Source: Isoetes taiwanensis (lineage: Eukaryota; Streptophyta; Lycopodiopsida; Isoetales; Isoetaceae). From it: a DNA stretch of 64,000 nucleotides. Of this stretch, positions 11,176 to 21,879 are shown piece by piece. Made by a program: the position numbers and the translations under genes. Every line of letters begins with the position of its first letter. The first letter of the stretch is position 1. Under the pieces are notes generated by a model. That model was not told the origin of the DNA and did not search any database. It saw only the letters and a program-made list of their open reading frames with translations. Location: positions 62,001 to 126,000 of the forward strand of contig JAJEKV010000195.1 in assembly GCA_021234155.1 (NCBI GenBank), in the 5' to 3' direction.

Positions 11176-11626
11176 AACCAACACATCACTACAATCAACA
11201 TTAATTAACACAAACCATTACATTCAATACATTTAAATTAACATCCCCCTAAAACCCCCTTTGGTTTGGGTGCATATTCACACAGGGGGTTACTCCAGGC
11301 ATCGAGAGCTGTCGGATAGGCATATTTGCCCTATATTCCTTGATCTAGACCGTACATAGCGATCCTCGTTTGTGGGGTATGCATGTACAAGTTTTTGTAT
11401 ACTGTATATTGAGTTTTGCAAAATACTATAAGGTTTAAGGGAATGTACTTAATGGTGTTAATTTTGTACATGTATTGTAAGTTTTTAGGGGCTCTCGCTG
11501 CCCTACGTAACCCCCCGTGTGAATATGCACCCAAACCAAAGGGGGTTTTAGGGGGATGTTAATTTAAATGTATTGAATGTAATGGTTTGTGTTAATTAAT
11601 GTTGATTGTAGTGATGTGTTGGTTGT
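11174..11626. mobile_element. 453-bp foldback element with 120-bp inverted arms
   Basis: The arm 11174-11293 is the reverse complement of 11507-11626 with about one mismatch seen by eye. The unique centre is about 213 bp and has no coding potential. Ends read ACAACCAACACATCAC inward. The size, lack of ORF and near-perfect arms fit a MITE or foldback element. I cannot see a clear target duplication: bases outside the arms differ (TTTTTC left, TATTATG right). Transcription from either side would give a long hairpin RNA. Confidence 0.75.
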
Positions 11627-11642
11627 TATTATGCTATATATT

Positions 11643-12970
11643 ACTAAAAAAATTTTGGGCCCTTCGGGCCCTAATAAAGGCCTTTGGGCATTAAGGATGG
11701 CATAACTTCACGTACCAACTTTAACACTTATGCATGTAATACCACGAGAAACACTTGTAATCTAATTACACCACAAACTCTCTGCATTTTATAGTGAGGA
11801 TGAACAACCCAAAATTGATTAAATGCAGCAAATTTATTTACCATTTATGTTCCTGCGAAATAAAATTGAATCAAATAAAAGCTTTTGACATTGATAATGT
11901 TTTATTCACAAACCATTGCATGACGTTATTTGCAGTAACAATTGGTGAGGTTCATAAAGAACCAGTAATACTTTCTCACGGGTTGTCTGGCTTTGGTTTA
12001 ACAAGTGAAGAGAATCAGCCAGTTTGGTGATGTGGAGTAGGTCTCCTATAACGGTCGGTGAAGCAAGATCAAGGGTAGAGGTTTTGAAGCAAGCTTGCTC
12101 TGTTAGCGTTCCACATATTGTTACTTCACTACTGACTATTCCTCTTTCACAATGAAACTATTGTTTAACAATCCATGTGATTTTGGATGGTCCATCTCTA
12201 GCTTAAAGATAATGCATGATTCACTTTCTGGTTCGATTAAAGTTCCAAACCTACAATATAAATGCATTCTTGTGGCCACTGCTTGACTAACTAATGCATG
12301 ATTCAGAAAAGGGCGTGGAATAATCCGCATGTTGTGTGCACAAGAATCCGTTTGTTGATTGAAGCTAAATGCTGGCTGCTATGAACAATCCGACAGGCCA
12401 GGAATATCCAAGAGTTGAAAGCAAACAGAGGGCCTAAACTTTAAACTCTTTTTGAATCTGCAGCAAATCTTAGAATAGCTAAAGGGAAGGAGACAAAGGC
12501 GAGTTTTGCAGCACTACATTGTAGAACCAGGAAAACAATACCTTGTAAAAAAACCGTTATGCTAACTGAAGAAACATTAAAAAACAAATACCTTTGTAAG
12601 TGTGAGCAAAAAATCCACATCGTGGTAGCAAAAATCCACTCCGGCAACAAGAATCCAAGAGGGCAAGTACACATGCGCATGCACACATGCACACACACAC
12701 ATGAACTTGCACTTGCACATGCACAGTACACATGCACATGCATACACATGCACATGCACGTGCACATGCACATGCATACATATGCGCATTGTTCATGCAC
12801 AAAGACATGCAGAGAAAGACGACAACCCTCGGATTGTTCCAACCAACGAAAATCAACGGCCCATAAAGGGTGCACTCTAGAAATACTATTTAGTACACCT
12901 CAACGAATACAACAATGAAATCATAGAAAAACCATTTGAAAAAACGTATAAAAATCTAAAAGTAACCCCC
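11643..12970 (-). mobile_element. 1.33-kb insert flanked by a 19-bp direct repeat
   Basis: The sequence TGTTATTATGCTATATATT at 11624-11642 recurs with one change at 12971-12989. The intervening 1,328 bp is absent from copia logic and has no convincing gene. Read on the minus strand the insert ends in a GGGCCC-loop-GGGCCC hairpin followed by AAAATTTTTTTAGT, similar in style to the 3' ends of the LINE copies elsewhere in the window. The repeat length suits target-primed insertion of a LINE or SINE. The family is unknown. Confidence 0.45.
12668..12790. repeat. CA/ACATGC microsatellite
   Basis: About 120 bp of degenerate ACACATGC and CATGCA units. It generates long overlapping open frames on both strands that are artefacts of the repeat. 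Confidence 0.85.
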
Positions 12971-12989
12971 TGTTATTATGCTAGATATT

Positions 12990-13227
12990 CATGGCCTCCT
13001 TCCAAATCTGCCTTTACTTGGCTCTCCTCTTCCTTGTGATTATGTATATAACTGTGCAGTATGTCAGCATCCTTATTGCTACTAAGGTTTTTCCCCCGAA
13101 AACCCTTCGGGGCGGGGGTTTTTTAATCCTGGTAGTAATACGCCTGCTGCTCTCTCTTTGTACTTGGGTCCCATAGGCCAGTTGGTCTCCGTGGACGATA
13201 AAATCATATTCTATTCTATTCTATTCC
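12990..13227 (+). mobile_element. short 5'-truncated LINE copy (TTCTA-tailed family)
   Basis: This stretch shares its last ~145 bp with the LINE ends at 25200-25352 and 58420-58563: a CCC-GAAAACCCTTCGGGG-type hairpin, TTTTTTAATCCTGGTAGTAAT, a GGGTCCCATAGGCC box, GGTCTCCGTGGAC, and a tail of TTCTA repeats. It lies at the boundary of copia gag and appears to have inserted there in plus orientation. No target duplication is clear to me. Confidence 0.75.
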
Positions 13228-14088
13228 TCTAGATTTTCCAAAACTCTTAGGTGTTGGATACTTTGAAGCTACATGCCCTCTCCCTCCACATGTATAGCAA
13301 TTAAAGTCTTTCTTAAGCCTAGGGCATTCATTTTCATAGTGCCCTAACTCATGACAGTTATAGCACACAACGTTTTCCTTCTTTTTGAAGACTTCTGGAG
13401 CTTCCTCATTCTGACTTTGCCTTAAGATATTTTTTTGTTCCCATTCAGTGCTTAGGGTAGTTTTAGCTTCTTCCCTAGATTTACATGAGTTTCTTATGAA
13501 TAAGGCCAAGGTCTCATTATCACCTATAGCTCTAGATATTTGCAAGACCTGACTTCTTTCAGAAATTACAACTCTAGCACCATCCAAATCAACTATTAAA
13601 TTGTCAAATTTACTGAAGAATTCTCCCACATCTTCATCCTCTCTTAATTTCAAACCTCTTAATTCATTTTCAAGCAGGTCTATTTGTGAGGAAGTTTTTT
13701 CCTCATAATGTTTCAACAGAAACTTCCACATTTCTCTAGGTCCAAGAGATCTAAGCTTAAGACGAATGGAGGGACTTACCTTGCATGAAATGATCCCTTG
13801 TGCTTCTTTGGCTTTGAATTGCAGAGACTTCCCTCCACTGGAGCCACTAACTCCTCCTCCTGTCACACCTGTTGTAGACTGTGCCACTGTGCCAGCTGCA
13901 GACCCTGTAGAATCAGATCTGTTTAAAATCCCTGCTTCTGCACTAACAGTCCCATTTGGATCTACCAGATCCCAGAGGTCTTCCACCTCTAACACATATT
14001 TAATGGCGTCCTTCCAAACCTGGAATCCTGGTCCACCCTTGTACACATCTATAGTGTTCAACAAACTTGCTGCAAATCTACAAGACAT
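13216..14088 (-). pseudogene. copia gag, truncated by insertion
   Basis: Gag forms the virus-like particle that packages element RNA. The ATG at 14086-14088 (MSCRFAASLL) lies just inside the primer site. About 290 codons follow, with the retrotransposon gag helical region (VSPSIRLKLRSLGPREMW) and two zinc knuckles: CYNCHELGHYENECP is intact, while CYTCGGRGHVASKYP has lost its final Cys. The frame is cut at GKSRG by the TTCTA-tailed LINE; the stop at 13216-13218 lies in the LINE tail. The original Gag-Pol would have continued into the protease frame at 11175. Confidence 0.88.
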
Positions 14089-14094
14089 ATTGTA

Positions 14095-14106
14095 GCTCTG
14101 ATACCA
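14095..14106 (-). other. copia primer-binding site
   Basis: On the minus strand TGGTATCAGAGC stands one base inside the 5' LTR. It complements the 3' end of plant initiator methionine tRNA and is the usual minus-strand primer site of Ty1/copia elements. Confidence 0.93.
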
Positions 14107-14107
14107 C

Positions 14108-14939
14108 TGATAGAAATTTAATGACACTTGATAGGAAAACTAGATGTCTAGTAAGATTTTTCAAGTTCTGTTTCAACAATTATTCAAACACAAACATTGA
14201 TCTAGTGAAAAGCCAAGATGTGGTCACTAATTTTCACATAGATCAATTGCACTTCCAAATTATGAGCAATGCAAGTATTTGCTCACAAGTCAAGTGTCCT
14301 AGCTCTTTTACAATTTAATTTGTCCTTCAACCATTAAAAATAGATGGCCCAAACACTATTCATCGGGTATTGACCCGAACACTGTAGCAGGGTTGACTCC
14401 GGGAATAGGCAGCTTCAATCGTCTTGTACAAGCTTCATTCAACCCATACGTGCACCTAAAGGCTTCGATCTCTTCTATATACACTGGCTTTCACCACTCC
14501 GACGGTTATGGGATTGGATTAACTTTCCAATCCGGCTCAAAACTTCCCTTTGAAATATCCCACAGGACAAATGAAGAAAACAAGCCTTCGCGACCATTGC
14601 CTTCGTAACAATTAAATTAATTTTTCTTTTAATCCAAATGTTGCATGATTCTTCAATAACTTCCCAAAGGTTTTAATGAATCAATACTTCATGTTCTCAA
14701 CATGTTCTTCATTGTGGCAAGATTCCCTCCACCTTGTTAGATTAACGAGAACCTAGACAAACCTACTGCCACTGCTTCTCATAGGTTGTCATTGCAGTCT
14801 TGCTAGCTGGCTTAAGTTCCTAAACACTTGCTCAACAATTTATAAATTGGTCTTCAAACGTAAACCCTTACTCATTTTACTTGTTAGCTGGCTAGCTCCA
14901 ATTCTCACATGGCATGACTTATATGCTGATAACCCTTCA
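14108..14939 (-). repeat. copia element 5' LTR
   Basis: This aligns end to end with 5797-6627 and is bounded by TG and CA. It is followed on its outer side by AAGAT, the right target duplication. Confidence 0.93.
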
Positions 14940-15099
14940 AAGATGCCAGAGGAAAAAAAGAAGAGAGGAAAGATTGGAGCTTGCAAAATTGGCTGAAGAA
15001 TCTGGTTCATCAAGAAGTGCAAGCACTAAACATCATATTATCCTTAATTTATTAACATCTTTCCATAAACATACCAAAAAACAGACCAAACAGACCATT

Positions 15100-15732
15100 A
15101 ACATCATCACCTGCATCCACCTGTGGCTCATGCTTAGCAGCAAAACTTTTGTCTGGTGCAGGATCCGTGCAAAATGAGTTTCCGGAGAATTAATTTTCCC
15201 TTATGTAGTTTCATTGGGAATCTCTTCATCATGGCTTGCAGTAAAATTTATATCTATAATATAATTGAGATGAAGGAGATAAAAAATCAAAGAGAAATGT
15301 AAAAGCATAAATCATTTCTGTGGCACTGCTACTTACTTGACACAACTACATTCAGTTCACTATCCAAATTTTGTTTTAAATTCTCGCCACTGTCAGCAAC
15401 TGGGATTGACTTTGAAGTATCCAATGGAGTGAATTCTAGGTGCACTCAGGTGGTATCTTGTAGTCTCATGTTTGATTGAGGTGTCGTTAGGAGTTGGATT
15501 TCCTTGATCTCAAATTTTTGCAAATCTGCAAATACTAAGTCAATAGACCTGTGACAACATTACGAAACATTAGTTAAGTTACTTATTTGTGTTCATTGGT
15601 TCTTGTGGAACCACTCGAACACCAAAAGCTAAAAGCCAAAAGCCATGTCTCAGACATGGCTTGGGCACAACTGGGGTTGTAGCAGGTTCTAGAGTGTCTG
15701 TAAAACAAATCCAATATCAATAAAGTCTGCAA
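15100..15732 (-). repeat. dispersed repeat copy A (pairs with 23446-24070)
   Basis: About 630 bp aligns with 23446-24070 in the same orientation, at roughly 80-85 percent identity by eye, including two exon-like pieces and the introns between. Examples of shared text are TTGACTTTGAAGTATCCAAT and GGTTCTTGTGGAACCACTCG. It marks a partial duplication of the phosphatase gene. Confidence 0.85.
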
Positions 15733-16289
15733 ACAAAATTACAGATGATAATGTTGTCCTCAAATGGTGTGACAAACATGGAATGTGATACTGGTGACTG
15801 CATTCTGCTATGACACCTGGCAACAACTTACCCTCCCATTTTAGACACTGCCCACAATATGAACAACCTTCATCACCGTCTTCTTTTGCCTCAGGAAGCA
15901 TTGGACGTGGGATCTAATAGAGTGTCATGGCTACTACATTCAAAGAAAATCTCAAATCTTTCGGCTGTAAGGCTTCACATGCCCTTAGCTCAATTTTAGT
16001 TTCTACTAGTTCCTTGTTCAATTGACTCAGCCAGACAACACTGTACCCTTTAGCTTCTCATCCTTCAGTTCGCTTGCAACCTGAACACCCTCTGCTGCTT
16101 TCGGATTTGTCGTCATGATTGGCAAGTCAGCTCTAATTTCTGATGCTTTATGCTCCATCAACTCAATCTCTCTATTGATATCGCTCTTTCTATCCTCATT
16201 TGCTTGCATCTATCAAACCTAGTTGATGTTGCAGCCAGCCATTCCTTCACAAGTCTACCATAGTCTGCAAAACAAGATACTCCATATAT

Positions 16290-17200
16290 GTCAGCCTCCT
16301 AACATTATAAGCCACGTATTGATGGAAGACTACAATCACACACCACACAACACAAGCTAGTCCTAGCACATAGTACCATTGGCAACACCAACACCCTCCA
16401 CCACACCATAGTAGTATAACATGCACCACACACCAGATGCTGCCATTGTCACCACTACTGGCAGGATATCACCCTACACCACTTTACCCAATACAAAGTG
16501 GTTTCACAATTGGCAGTGCAACACCCTACACTACACCATAATGGTACACCACACACCACACACTACACACCACATGATACCATTGTCACCATAATTGGCA
16601 GTACATACCATATCACATAGCTCAAAGTAGCAACACCAAGGGCAGCCCAACATACCATACCACACCCCACATGATACCATTGTCACCATAATTGGCAGCA
16701 CAACACGCTATACCACATCACATAGCTCAAAGTAGCAACACTAGGGGCAGCCCAAAACACCACACACCACACACCACACTGCACACACCTCACAATATAG
16801 TACACACCACACAATATAGGCTGCACTATCACCACTATTGGCGGCACAATAACCTACACCACACAACCATGGTACACCACACCTCACTTGCTACTACTGT
16901 CACCACATATATGCCACACATTACAATGTAGCAGCACTATTACCACCATTGGTAGCACAACATCCCACTCCACCACGACAGAGACATGCCACACCGCAAA
17001 TGCTAGCATCATTCTCATCGCTAGACCACAAACAGCATGCCAACAACTCAACCAGACTACACGTACCTCATCTATCATTGTGGCAGCCATTGCACAAAAT
17101 GCCTCACAGTAACACAGAACGCATTCATAGATGACATCACATTCCATTACCACATAGGCACAACATGACAATACAACCAACATGAGAAACGAACCTAAAC
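16290..17200. repeat. ACC/CACA-rich satellite-like tract with 97-bp tandem units
   Basis: Nine hundred bases are built from ACCACACAC and related words, with recurrent ACCATTGTCACCA-AATTGGCA blocks. Two adjacent units of 97 bp begin CATGATACCATTGTCACC at 16573 and 16670. It sits inside an inferred intron of phosphatase copy A. Long open frames on both strands here come from the base composition. Confidence 0.8.
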
Positions 17201-18180
17201 TACACTACAAAATGGTAGTAGACATACCCAATTTTTGAACTGAATTTGAGGTTATCTTTTATGTGTTGATAGAAACAATCTAGGTCAAGCTTGAAATTAT
17301 TTTCTAATGTAATACAACTAATAATTGAACATACCTGCAATGGCATATTTTGGTCTCAAAACATTGCTCTGCTTTTCTGTTTTTTATTGTGGGTTCAGAT
17401 TGAATGTGTGGTCTAGAGGAGCCTGACTTGGTTTTGTCCCCATCATCTTCATCATCCCTGTCATTTTTTGTTGTTTTCTTCCCGCTCGGGTCGGATTTGC
17501 CTATGCTTTCTCTTGGGTCTAAAAGAACTGGCCTCTGCTTTCTCATAGGGAGTTTTATAATAATCCAAGAAGCTCTTTTAATTAATAGCCTCCTCTTTTA
17601 TATGCAGATAATAAGCCACTGCCCAAGTTCCAGGAGCCATTCCACCCCATGTATGTGGCTTCCCTATAATTCTTTTATAAATTTGCATGAGCTCCTTATG
17701 GGCTCCTTATATTATTCATCGCTCATATTCTTCACCCTGTACAAGGAAACATACGCCTTAAGTTTTCAGTTTTGAACAAAATTTAGGGGGAAAATACTTG
17801 TAGCCAGATTTATTGGGCACTTTGTCACCCCAAAGCATTTTTAGATCTTCATGGGGCACAATCTCTTATTTGAGGAGAGATTTTATCACGTAAGCAGTGG
17901 TATTCAACTTTGACTCCATTAGGGTTCAATCGGCAAGAAGCGGCAAAAAAACAGAAGAAGAGGTGATTATTTTCCTACTTCGAAAAGAGGAACGATGACG
18001 TGGCATAAAATTCAGAATAAAAACGCTCATTATTTCGCACTCCCGCAATCTCCACTTCTCTATGCACCACCCGATTCTACCACAAAGAAGGTACAAAAAT
18101 GTGGCGTCAAAATGCACGTCTTTAATACACCATAGCGTGCTTTTACCCAATGTCCTTGCATAGCGTGGATGCAAATTTAT

Positions 18181-18480
18181 TTGCATTTGCTGCCCTTGAA
18201 ACTCAAGTTGCAATTAGTGCTCCAGTTCTTGCTGGCCCAACTCTTATTAATCTAAATCTTGCTAGTTCAACTCTTATTGGTCGCAATTTGGGTCCAATGT
18301 GCTTACTGGTCTAAATACTGGTACAACAACCAATGCAAATGCATCTTCCAACAGTATGCCAAAGACAAGGTGGAGCAGATTGCATATTATTGAGCTGGCA
18401 CATAGACTTACGGTTACATCAGATGAGATGTTAAGGGCTAGGTTAGATGAAAACCATCATTCAATTGAATTGGAATTATG
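18181..18480 (+). pseudogene. plus-strand coding-like fragment, unknown
   Basis: Two overlapping plus frames joined by one shift near 18298 read as an Ala/Thr/Asn-rich stretch (LETQVAISAPVLAGPTLINL) followed by a basic helix (MPKTRWSRLHIIELAHRL). Composition and repeated LINLNL/STLIG-like units suggest a real, decayed protein segment. It lies upstream of the transposase-like gene in the same orientation and could be one of its exons. I do not recognise a family. Confidence 0.25.
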
Positions 18481-18986
18481 TCTTGATTTGGAGACAAATT
18501 TTATATTGCAAGTTTTTAGTAACTTGCTCAAATTGACACATCTTATATTAAAATTACAAAATTTAATATCACACTACTTAGGGAGTATACAACTTTTCAT
18601 AACATGGATTGATATCATATTAATGAAGAAAATAATTTTACATAGTTATTCAATTTTCCTCTAGCAACCAACGATATCATAGTCTTCTTCCTTACATCCT
18701 CAGGTTTGTAACTCTCGCATTTCTACATGAAATAGTTTTTGGGGTCCACAAGTACAAGACACTTTTAATGTCTAGACAAAGATCAGGATCACTAGGATGT
18801 CTCTTCCACTTCTTCATCCAACAATCTGAATATCTTTCTTTATCCTTGACATTCTGACATAGATGTTATGGATGCAACTTTTCTGATACCATCGATTAGA
18901 TAAAAATCTTATTTATCATCCGCACTCGACACCACCATTACACATGCAGCTTATTGAAGTTAACATTACCTTCTCCTTTGCAAATA

Positions 18987-19570
18987 TCAGAGATAGTGTA
19001 CCCCAACCACACTAAATTGGTGGCACTCCACATCAATAAAAGGTACATAACAATCCATGCCTAGATATTTTGGCCTATCTTTCTTAGGACCAACACAGTG
19101 TTTGTTAGAAGGAGGAGCGTATGCCTTAACAATGCTACTAATAGTGCTATCATCTTCCTCAACACCTGCTAATGTTCTCCACCTACTCTCAGACAACCAC
19201 CCTTCTTTCAATTATTCTGAGGATGTGTCTACCTCATCCAAAAAGATATTCACCTTCTTCTAGTAATCGATCAATGCATAATTGATTGAAGATCCAATAT
19301 GTTCATTAGGTCCATGCCTCCTAAAGCTTGTCTTGCTAAAATTTTCAATATTATTAGGATTTCCATCTAACAATGCACTTGCCTGGCTAGTTGTAGGGTC
19401 CTGGAGGTGACTATTATAACCACTCTCATAGTTTCTCAAACACCTCATAACACTCCCAATATGAAAATCTGGACTATCACTCCATAGCTCTAAACTGAAA
19501 TAGCCATAGTAGGCTGGAGACTGCCATGCAAGATTGCCCCTATCATTGAGATTTGCAAAGGGTATGATCT
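18987..19570 (-). pseudogene. minus-strand degenerate ORF, unknown family
   Basis: A single minus frame spans about 190 codons with only two in-frame stops, TAG at 19260-19262 and TAA at 19215-19217. It contains GYFSLELWSDSPDFHIGSV, HGPNEHIGSSINYALIDY and KYLGMDCYVPFIDVECHQF. The steady residue composition on both sides of the stops suggests a decayed real protein. I cannot name it. It lies next to the transposase-like gene on the opposite strand. Confidence 0.35.
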
Positions 19571-19603
19571 TTCACATGACTTTGGTATGTACTTGAATTG
19601 TGG

Positions 19604-21463
19604 GAGACAAGACTTTTGTTGTTCAAGAGGTTCAAGGATCAACATCCACAAATTGAGATTCGTCTTCGAGCTTTTGAGAAGCTAAAACCTTAGTTTGTTG
19701 TGAAATTGAAGGACTTCAATAGTTGTTGTTGCATTCAGCATGTGAGAATGCAAATGCTAGTGGATAGACTCAATGGGATCAGACCAAACATCCGAAGAAT
19801 TGCACTTGCACCTGTGATATATGTAGATCACATGAACTTGGTCAATGCAGGGCACACCAGCATAAAATTGCAAGTACATGAAGCCTGTGGAGATCTACGT
19901 TGTGTCCAGAGAGTGAGTTAGATGAGTTTCACAAGAAGGCATGCATCCTTGGAGATTTGTGAGCGGCGTGGAATCAAGAAGTTTCAGACTTGTCCTATGG
20001 AAGAAAGTGACAGTAACAGGAAAGTGAAATCGGAGTACATTGACTATGAAAAAGACAACGTCTCAAGTTCTGATAATGAGACAGAACACAAGGAGCTTCT
20101 AGATAAATTGAAAGAGCGTCTAAAAATCTTTCCACTGTATAATTTCAGGTACCAATGGCAGACGAAACAATTTAAGAAGCTTATGGAGAATCTCCCAGCA
20201 GATGCATGTCCTTCGGTAGTGGATTTTGCAGAGAACTATACATTCAAGGAACAAGAGGAGGTGCAGTCGATGCACTGGATCAATAACCAGATTACTATTT
20301 TAGTTCAAATAACATATCAGTATGACTCAGTGGCAGATGAGATTATAAAAAAAACACATTACTATGTATCAGATGATAGGGAACACGATACTTTGTTCGT
20401 GCAACACTGCTTCATGAAGCGCCACAAATATTTGGAGCAGAAAGGAAGGGTGCCAAAGAGACACTATCTGTTTTCAGATGGTGCAGCATCTCAATTCAAG
20501 GCTTCTAGACCATTTTACTTTGTGGCTAGGTACACAAACGACACTGAAGTCTATATGATGTGGATTTTTTTTAGTTCTAACCACGGGAAAGGTGAACATA
20601 ATGGCATGGCTGCTGAGTTGAAGAGATGGTTAAGACAACTGCAACTAAAATACAACAACATAAAATTGGGTAATGCTCATGAAGTGGTAAAAGTTGCCGA
20701 AGAGATGTTTACTTGTAGAACATCCGAGTGGATGAACACATCTGAAACCAGCAAGAGGAAAAATATAAAAATGTTCTTTTGGGAAGTCAAGGTGGAGGAT
20801 ATAGATAGAAAGAAAGCATGGGGTGCAGAAAGGATTTTGGACACTAGGCAAATCCATTGTGTACATGCATTCAATCCTGAATCTCTATTGCAGTTGCACA
20901 CGAGGGAACTTCCATGCTTCTGCAGCTATTGCTTGGATGGCATGTGAGACAATTATGTGAACAAGGACTATGTTGATGATTGAAAACTTCAAGTTATTGG
21001 ACCATCCTTCAATATGCATGCTGACATTGAGGAGGACCGTAAATCCAGCAGGTCGTTGTTCTCCTCCAATCCCATGATGTTAGCAGAGGCACTTAGAGTT
21101 GTTGATAATTTTGTTGTCATTGCTCCGAAATGGAATGATAAGGGTGCTGAATTTGGGATTCTGATATGCACAAAACCAAAATGGATAGCGGAGAAAGACT
21201 TCCAATTCAAGGGAACTTGGTACCTCACCGGTGATAGTGTCGTAGAAGGTATGTATTACAAGAAGGGCGCAAGATCAACCATTAGCTATGATCTTTGCAG
21301 TAAAGACGCTTTAGGCATAGAATTTACAACACAGATCTGTGCAATCAGACTTCACATGCCACCAACTAAACGTCAAAACAGGACTGTATATAGGCTGGAT
21401 CCTTTAGATGAGAAAATTTTACAGAAATTATCCGAAGTTCTTTCTGATGAGGATGAAATGTAA
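19604..21463 (+). pseudogene. DDE-transposase-like gene, degenerate
   Basis: The main frame is 19922-20947, followed in the same frame by two stops (TGA 20945-20947 and another near 20981) and then 21014-21463. Upstream, shifted frames hold a Cys-rich segment (NCTCTCDICRSHELGQC) and CERRGIKKFQTC, a zinc-cluster-like region. The core has VVDFAENYTF, a strand, then FSDGAASQFK and SSNHGKGEHNGMAAELKRW. Acidic residues at these three places and the HGKG motif resemble DDE transposases and related uncharacterised proteins of animals. The C-terminal 150 residues look like a separate small beta-rich domain (FKGTWYLTGDSVVEGMYYKKG). I suspect a DNA transposon, possibly Sola-like, but the superfamily is unproven. 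Confidence 0.5.
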
Positions 21464-21879
21464 AACCATTCTGTAATTTTCAAAACTTATTTGAAGTTCT
21501 GTGCTTCAGCTGTGAAAATGAGTTTGTCTTGATTTCTTTTGAAGACTTGAATTCTTTTGAACACTTGATGCCTTATTTTGTGATAAAGAACATATAATTG
21601 AATATGATTTTTCATTTAAATGAATCGAGGTTACAGTAACAATTATGTACATAAGAAATATATACAATGATTTGAAAGTACGAGATGACTCATGCACTTA
21701 TATACTTCCCAATACATATGTTCCTCTCAGTTCCAGCTTTTGTTGCTTCTAATCTTAAAATTTCAAGCATGAACACTCTAACATCAACTAGATTCTGGTC
21801 TGAAATGTCCACAACCTGCAGTTAACCACACTTTGTCAATAACAGAGATTAGTTTGTCTGCTGCATTTGAGTTAACTTA

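Larger units (their letters stand above)
5797..14939 (-). mobile_element. full-length Ty1/copia retrotransposon with nested insertions
   Basis: Long terminal repeats at 5797-6627 and 14108-14939 bound the element, both of TG...CA form. Identical 5-bp target duplications AAGAT flank it at 5792-5796 and 14940-14944. Read on the minus strand the order is LTR, primer site, gag, protease, integrase, reverse transcriptase, RNase H, LTR, which is the copia order. By eye the two LTRs differ at about twenty-odd positions in 831 bp, so insertion is not recent. The coding region has several frame breaks and is opened by an L1-like LINE (8315-9603) and by a 2-kb block of further insertions between gag and protease (11174-13227). 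Confidence 0.95.
5703..15072 (+). pseudogene. plus-strand reading frame split by the copia element
   Basis: A frame from ATG 5703 runs 31 codons through a basic, Arg/Lys/Glu-rich helix (RRKRKRTTEEEMLKK) to the copia boundary at 5796. Removing the element and one AAGAT copy lets the frame continue at 14945 (CQRKKRREERLELAKLAEE) to about 15072. The continuity across the insertion indicates that the target was a real coding exon, probably a nuclear or DNA-binding protein given its basic helix. It may be the beginning of the transposase-like gene found further right, but I see no intermediate exons that prove this. Confidence 0.45.
15100..17546 (-). pseudogene. 5' part of a degenerate FCP1-like phosphatase gene, copy A
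   Basis: A minus-strand gene begins at ATG 17544-17546 (MRKQRPVLLDPRES), with a Lys/Asp-rich exon ending at a good donor (CATTGCAG/GTATGT, 17335). Further exon-like pieces are a helical stretch near 16260-16027 (GRLVKEWLAATST, with a one-base shift), a Cys-containing piece near 15835-15901 (GCSYCGQCLKWEG/GTAAGT), and an exon near 15553-15345 (LQKFEIKEIQLL) that contains a TGA. The last two regions align with copy B at 23446-24070, which leads into an FCP1-type phosphatase domain. Copy A stops at about 15100, before the catalytic domain. The product is inferred only from that relationship. Confidence 0.45.

Noticed and set aside
12441-12918. Several long overlapping frames on both strands
   Set aside because: Produced by the CATGCA/ACACATGC microsatellite, which has no stop codons in several frames.
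16692-17183. Open frames within the ACC/CACA-rich tract
   Set aside because: Composition artefact of the repeat array; His/Thr/Pro-rich translations without structure.
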